From Acanthaster planci (lineage: Eukaryota; Echinodermata; Asteroidea; Valvatida; Acanthasteridae), in assembly GCF_001949145.1 (NCBI RefSeq), contig NW_019091482.1, positions 510,116-574,115 of the forward strand: 64,000 nt of DNA, given 5' to 3'. A program made the position numbers and the translations under genes. The notes beneath the pieces are model-generated. The model did no database searches. It saw only the letters and a list, made by a program, of their open reading frames with translations, and was not told the DNA's origin. Positions 61,501 to 64,000 of this stretch are shown here, piece by piece. Numbering within the stretch: the first letter of the stretch is position 1; the number at the start of each line of letters is the position of its first letter.

Positions 61501-62636
61501 CCTAAGTTTATCTTGTCCATGGGAAAAGTTTCCTGAACCAAAATCCATATCTGTCAAAATTGAAGTTTTTCGTTTATGAGAAGGTTGCAAGATTGAGGTA
61601 CATGTGTCGAGCCAAGCATCTAATTCATTTTAATACACCGTCATATTAAAATTGAAGGCCATGTCCAATTGAAAGAGCTCAAACTTGCGAATTTTGGGAA
61701 GTTGGCAAGGTTTCAGCCACAGGCATGTTTTTGCAGTTAACAATTACTGTTTCATGCAGAGCTAAATACAAACTAAATATTCAGCATTTATAAGCAACCA
61801 TGGCAACTGGCAGCTTGGACCCTGCAGTGAATAATTTTTCCTGCACACTGGAGGATTTTGGACTTCCAACCCTGCTAACCCTAATTAGCTGGGTTATTTT
61901 GGCCCATCTCACAGCTGAGGGGGAGGGGGGCAGACTCCACCCCCTCCCCAAGAGCTCGGCTGTGCCTCACTCGATTTTTTTTAACTTGGTATGTAAAGAC
62001 ACTCCTTATCGTTACAAATGTGAAGTTTGAACTCAATCAGATGTATGGCTTTATTTTTACGGTCATTTGAAGCTCATGGCTACATGTACATGTATGTGCA
62101 TGCCAGTACGTGTGCGTTAAGCTCTGCAGTGGAAAAAGTGTACAGTTGTGCTGACCTGTCTCAGAAAAATGTGTGTTGAGGAAGAACAGTATGTTGGTTT
62201 TTGCAAATTTGGTGTCAAAATGACCCAAAGAGTTACTCTGAACACTCCTAAAAGCTCAACCCCGGAAAAAATGCACTAAGGCAATATCAGAAAAATATTA
62301 AGGTCTGCCCCCCCCACCTTTTAGGGTTTAGACGCCTTCAAAATTGCCAAGGAAGTAGGGTTAAACATTGTAGGGTTTAGATTGGGATGTCTTGGGTTGA
62401 AAATTTGCTGGAACAATTTCAAACTCTTCTTTGAAATGTCAAGTGTGCCCCATGGCCCAAGCAGTTGGATGACATCTATTGAAATGACCTTTTTTGTCAC
62501 CAGAGGTCATTACATTGCTACTTGGCATGCTGCCAAGATGATGGCACCAGCCAAGCAGGGTCTCATCGTCAACATATCCTCAGCAGGTGGCTTGAGTTAC
62601 CTGTTCAATGTTGCCTATGGAGTTGGAAAAGCTGGG
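58521..62636 (+). CDS. DHRS1: DHRS1, short-chain dehydrogenase/reductase, first five coding exons (3' partial)
   Basis: Exons 58521-58632, 59386-59456, 60446-60589, 61314-61393 and 62504-62636, in phase, giving 180 residues before a gtgagt donor. The N-terminus ([20 protein letters not shown]) is the NADP(H)-binding Rossmann motif (TGASRGIG at 13-20), followed by [19 protein letters not shown] (Asn102-Gly107) is the NNAG-type motif; [20 protein letters not shown] matches DHRS1 closely. The catalytic residues are Ser161 (NISSAGG) and Tyr174/Lys178 (YGVGK). The rest (about 130 residues in human DHRS1) is not in the last 1.36 kb, so it lies beyond the window. Human DHRS1 is an NADPH-dependent reductase of steroids and xenobiotic carbonyls. 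The gene is divergent from ADAT1, with 1.27 kb between the start codons. Confidence 0.95.
59885..60095 (+). repeat. Dispersed repeat H, copy 2 (DHRS1 intron 2)
   Basis: Same order of blocks as 38590-38790 (tgcacctttgtg, actgaacctcaatgttgc, gtttcactgt). Confidence 0.55.
60719..61103 (+). repeat. Dispersed repeat A, copy 2 (DHRS1 intron 3)
   Basis: The partner of the repeat at 91-505, with many C-to-T type differences (for example tggcgcgcgc becomes tggcgtgcgt), as expected for decay of methylated CpG in an old copy. Confidence 0.75.
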
Positions 62637-64000
62637 GTGAGTGGAAGATTTACTGCAGTCACATTGATATGGTTGTTGTGGACTCTGTATTGTTGGTGCA
62701 CGTGTACCTTCTATGCTGCGGCGCCTAACATGGGCCACTTTGACCTTTTGCCTTAAATTTCACAAAAAGTAAAATTTCATCAAGCTTGGCAGATTTCCAT
62801 TCATAAATCTTGAGTTTGTGACCTGCTACCTAGTTTTAATAACGTTCTACTTTAGCCTGATTTTTCCAAGTTTGTTTTCTGATGTACACTATGAACTCTT
62901 TTAAATGGACCCGAAAAAAACAATTTTTTACAAACTCATAGTTGGGTATGTAAGTAGAAGTAATTTAGTGATTTTAAAAAAATTCTTAAATGCTAATGTG
63001 GAATTTCCTGACATTTGTTCAAGTGCGCCACTTTAGGCAACACCCAGCTGCAAATTATTCCCAATTTCTAGACACCACTGTTATGCATTCCAGACTAGAT
63101 TTCACAACACTTCAATTGTTCACTGAGGTTTAACAGCATGTAGTATGCCAGTACTTAACTTGAATACATTTGTTTAATTAAAAAAAAAGAGTTTTGGCAA
63201 CACTGAACGAGGCATGTCAAGGGAATCATCAAGGAGCAGCGCATTAGGGGACTCCACATTATAACAAACAGGGCCCTCGGGAGCATGGTAGTGTGAAGGT
63301 TGACACAGTCACTGGTGTAGCAACGTCCTGCTGTTAATGTATTGAAACTTGATGCGTGAAAGAGAATGCATGGTTTTATCCAGAGGCTAGCGAGGTCAAT
63401 ACGATTCTGATTCATCGGCAAATATAATTGCAATGCCTGCAAGTGGGAGCAATACTGGTGTGGCATGTCCTGTTGTGGTGGGGAGAGGTTGTTCCCCCTT
63501 CTCCACCCCCCCTCCCTTGTGACATGTTCCTTTTAGGGGTAGGAGGTTAAAGGAACTGAAAACCTGAAGCTGGATATGGGATGGAGAGACTCCCCTGTGT
63601 GTTGGTCATTGTTTGACCGGAATCCGACAAGTTCTTTTCAAACATCAAGGGGGAATGTGTTAGGTAACAACAGTCTAGAGCGTCTGTAACGTTTGGACAT
63701 GTAGGGGACTCTCTTCCCTCCCTTATCTTGCCAGTAATAACTAAAGGCATCAACCCTTTTAGAAATAACACTTGCCCCTGTCTTTATTCTACTGAGTACA
63801 GACCAACCATAGGTCAAAATGAACCTCTTTAGCAACACCCTTGTGTGTCCAGCGTTGACGTTATTTACTTATCCTGTGTTTTTTGTACATTCAGACACAT
63901 ATTCTTTATCTGGTGGATTAGAAATAGACTGGTATAATGTCTCACATGCACCTATGATGGTGCTTATGAGTATCAGTTCTTTGCCTCGTCATGAAACTGT
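62637..64000. other. DHRS1 intron 5, no further exon seen
   Basis: I searched for the next DHRS1 segment (expected to follow YGVGKAG and to begin like VDKL) and found none, so this is intron up to the window end. Confidence 0.6.

Overview
The window is animal nuclear DNA. It has spliced genes with GT-AG introns, long gene-poor stretches, many short inverted-repeat transposons, poly-A/T tracts, abundant acatgta motifs, two runs of N (18739-18901 and 32098-32212) and one isolated N (44597). The gene content (a ST6GalNAc-type sialyltransferase, a calbindin-type EF-hand protein, ADAT1, DUSP22 and DHRS1) together with the repeat style suggests an invertebrate deuterostome such as an echinoderm, hemichordate or amphioxus. 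I cannot choose among these from sequence alone.

Layout. 1-12500: first two coding exons of a calbindin/calretinin-type EF-hand gene on the minus strand (12130 to 10764), surrounded by repeats; the rest of that gene was not found. 12500-18660: no gene recognised. 18660-19490: a pair of inverted repeats around an assembly gap and an unrecognised minus-strand coding exon. 21368-24297: minus-strand Golgi sialyltransferase with signal anchor, sialylmotif L and sialylmotif S; its C-terminal motifs are not confidently found. 25200-30100: a possible small ORF and several MITE/SINE-like elements. 30107-38053: complete plus-strand DUSP22/15-type phosphatase in seven coding exons (207 aa), starting with a 21-bp exon that carries a myristoylation signal. 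38260-46790: intergenic, repeat-rich, with a 1.73-kb tandem duplication joined at a single N. 46797-57249: complete minus-strand ADAT1 in eight coding exons (539 aa). 58521-62636: first five coding exons of plus-strand DHRS1 (180 aa), which runs out of the window.

The genes are separate housekeeping or signalling units, not an operon: ADAT1 edits tRNA-Ala, DUSP22 acts in kinase signalling, DHRS1 is a short-chain reductase and the sialyltransferase modifies glycans. ADAT1 and DHRS1 are divergent, 1.27 kb apart; DUSP22 and ADAT1 are convergent.

The least ordinary feature is a group of hAT-like non-autonomous elements. They have CAGTGTTGTA-like ends and 8-bp target-site duplications that can be read directly, but their arms are built from different short tandem repeats (acaagtcc, acaagaccagtc, ggtctcg). 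I found no sign of a bacterial, phage or CRISPR system.
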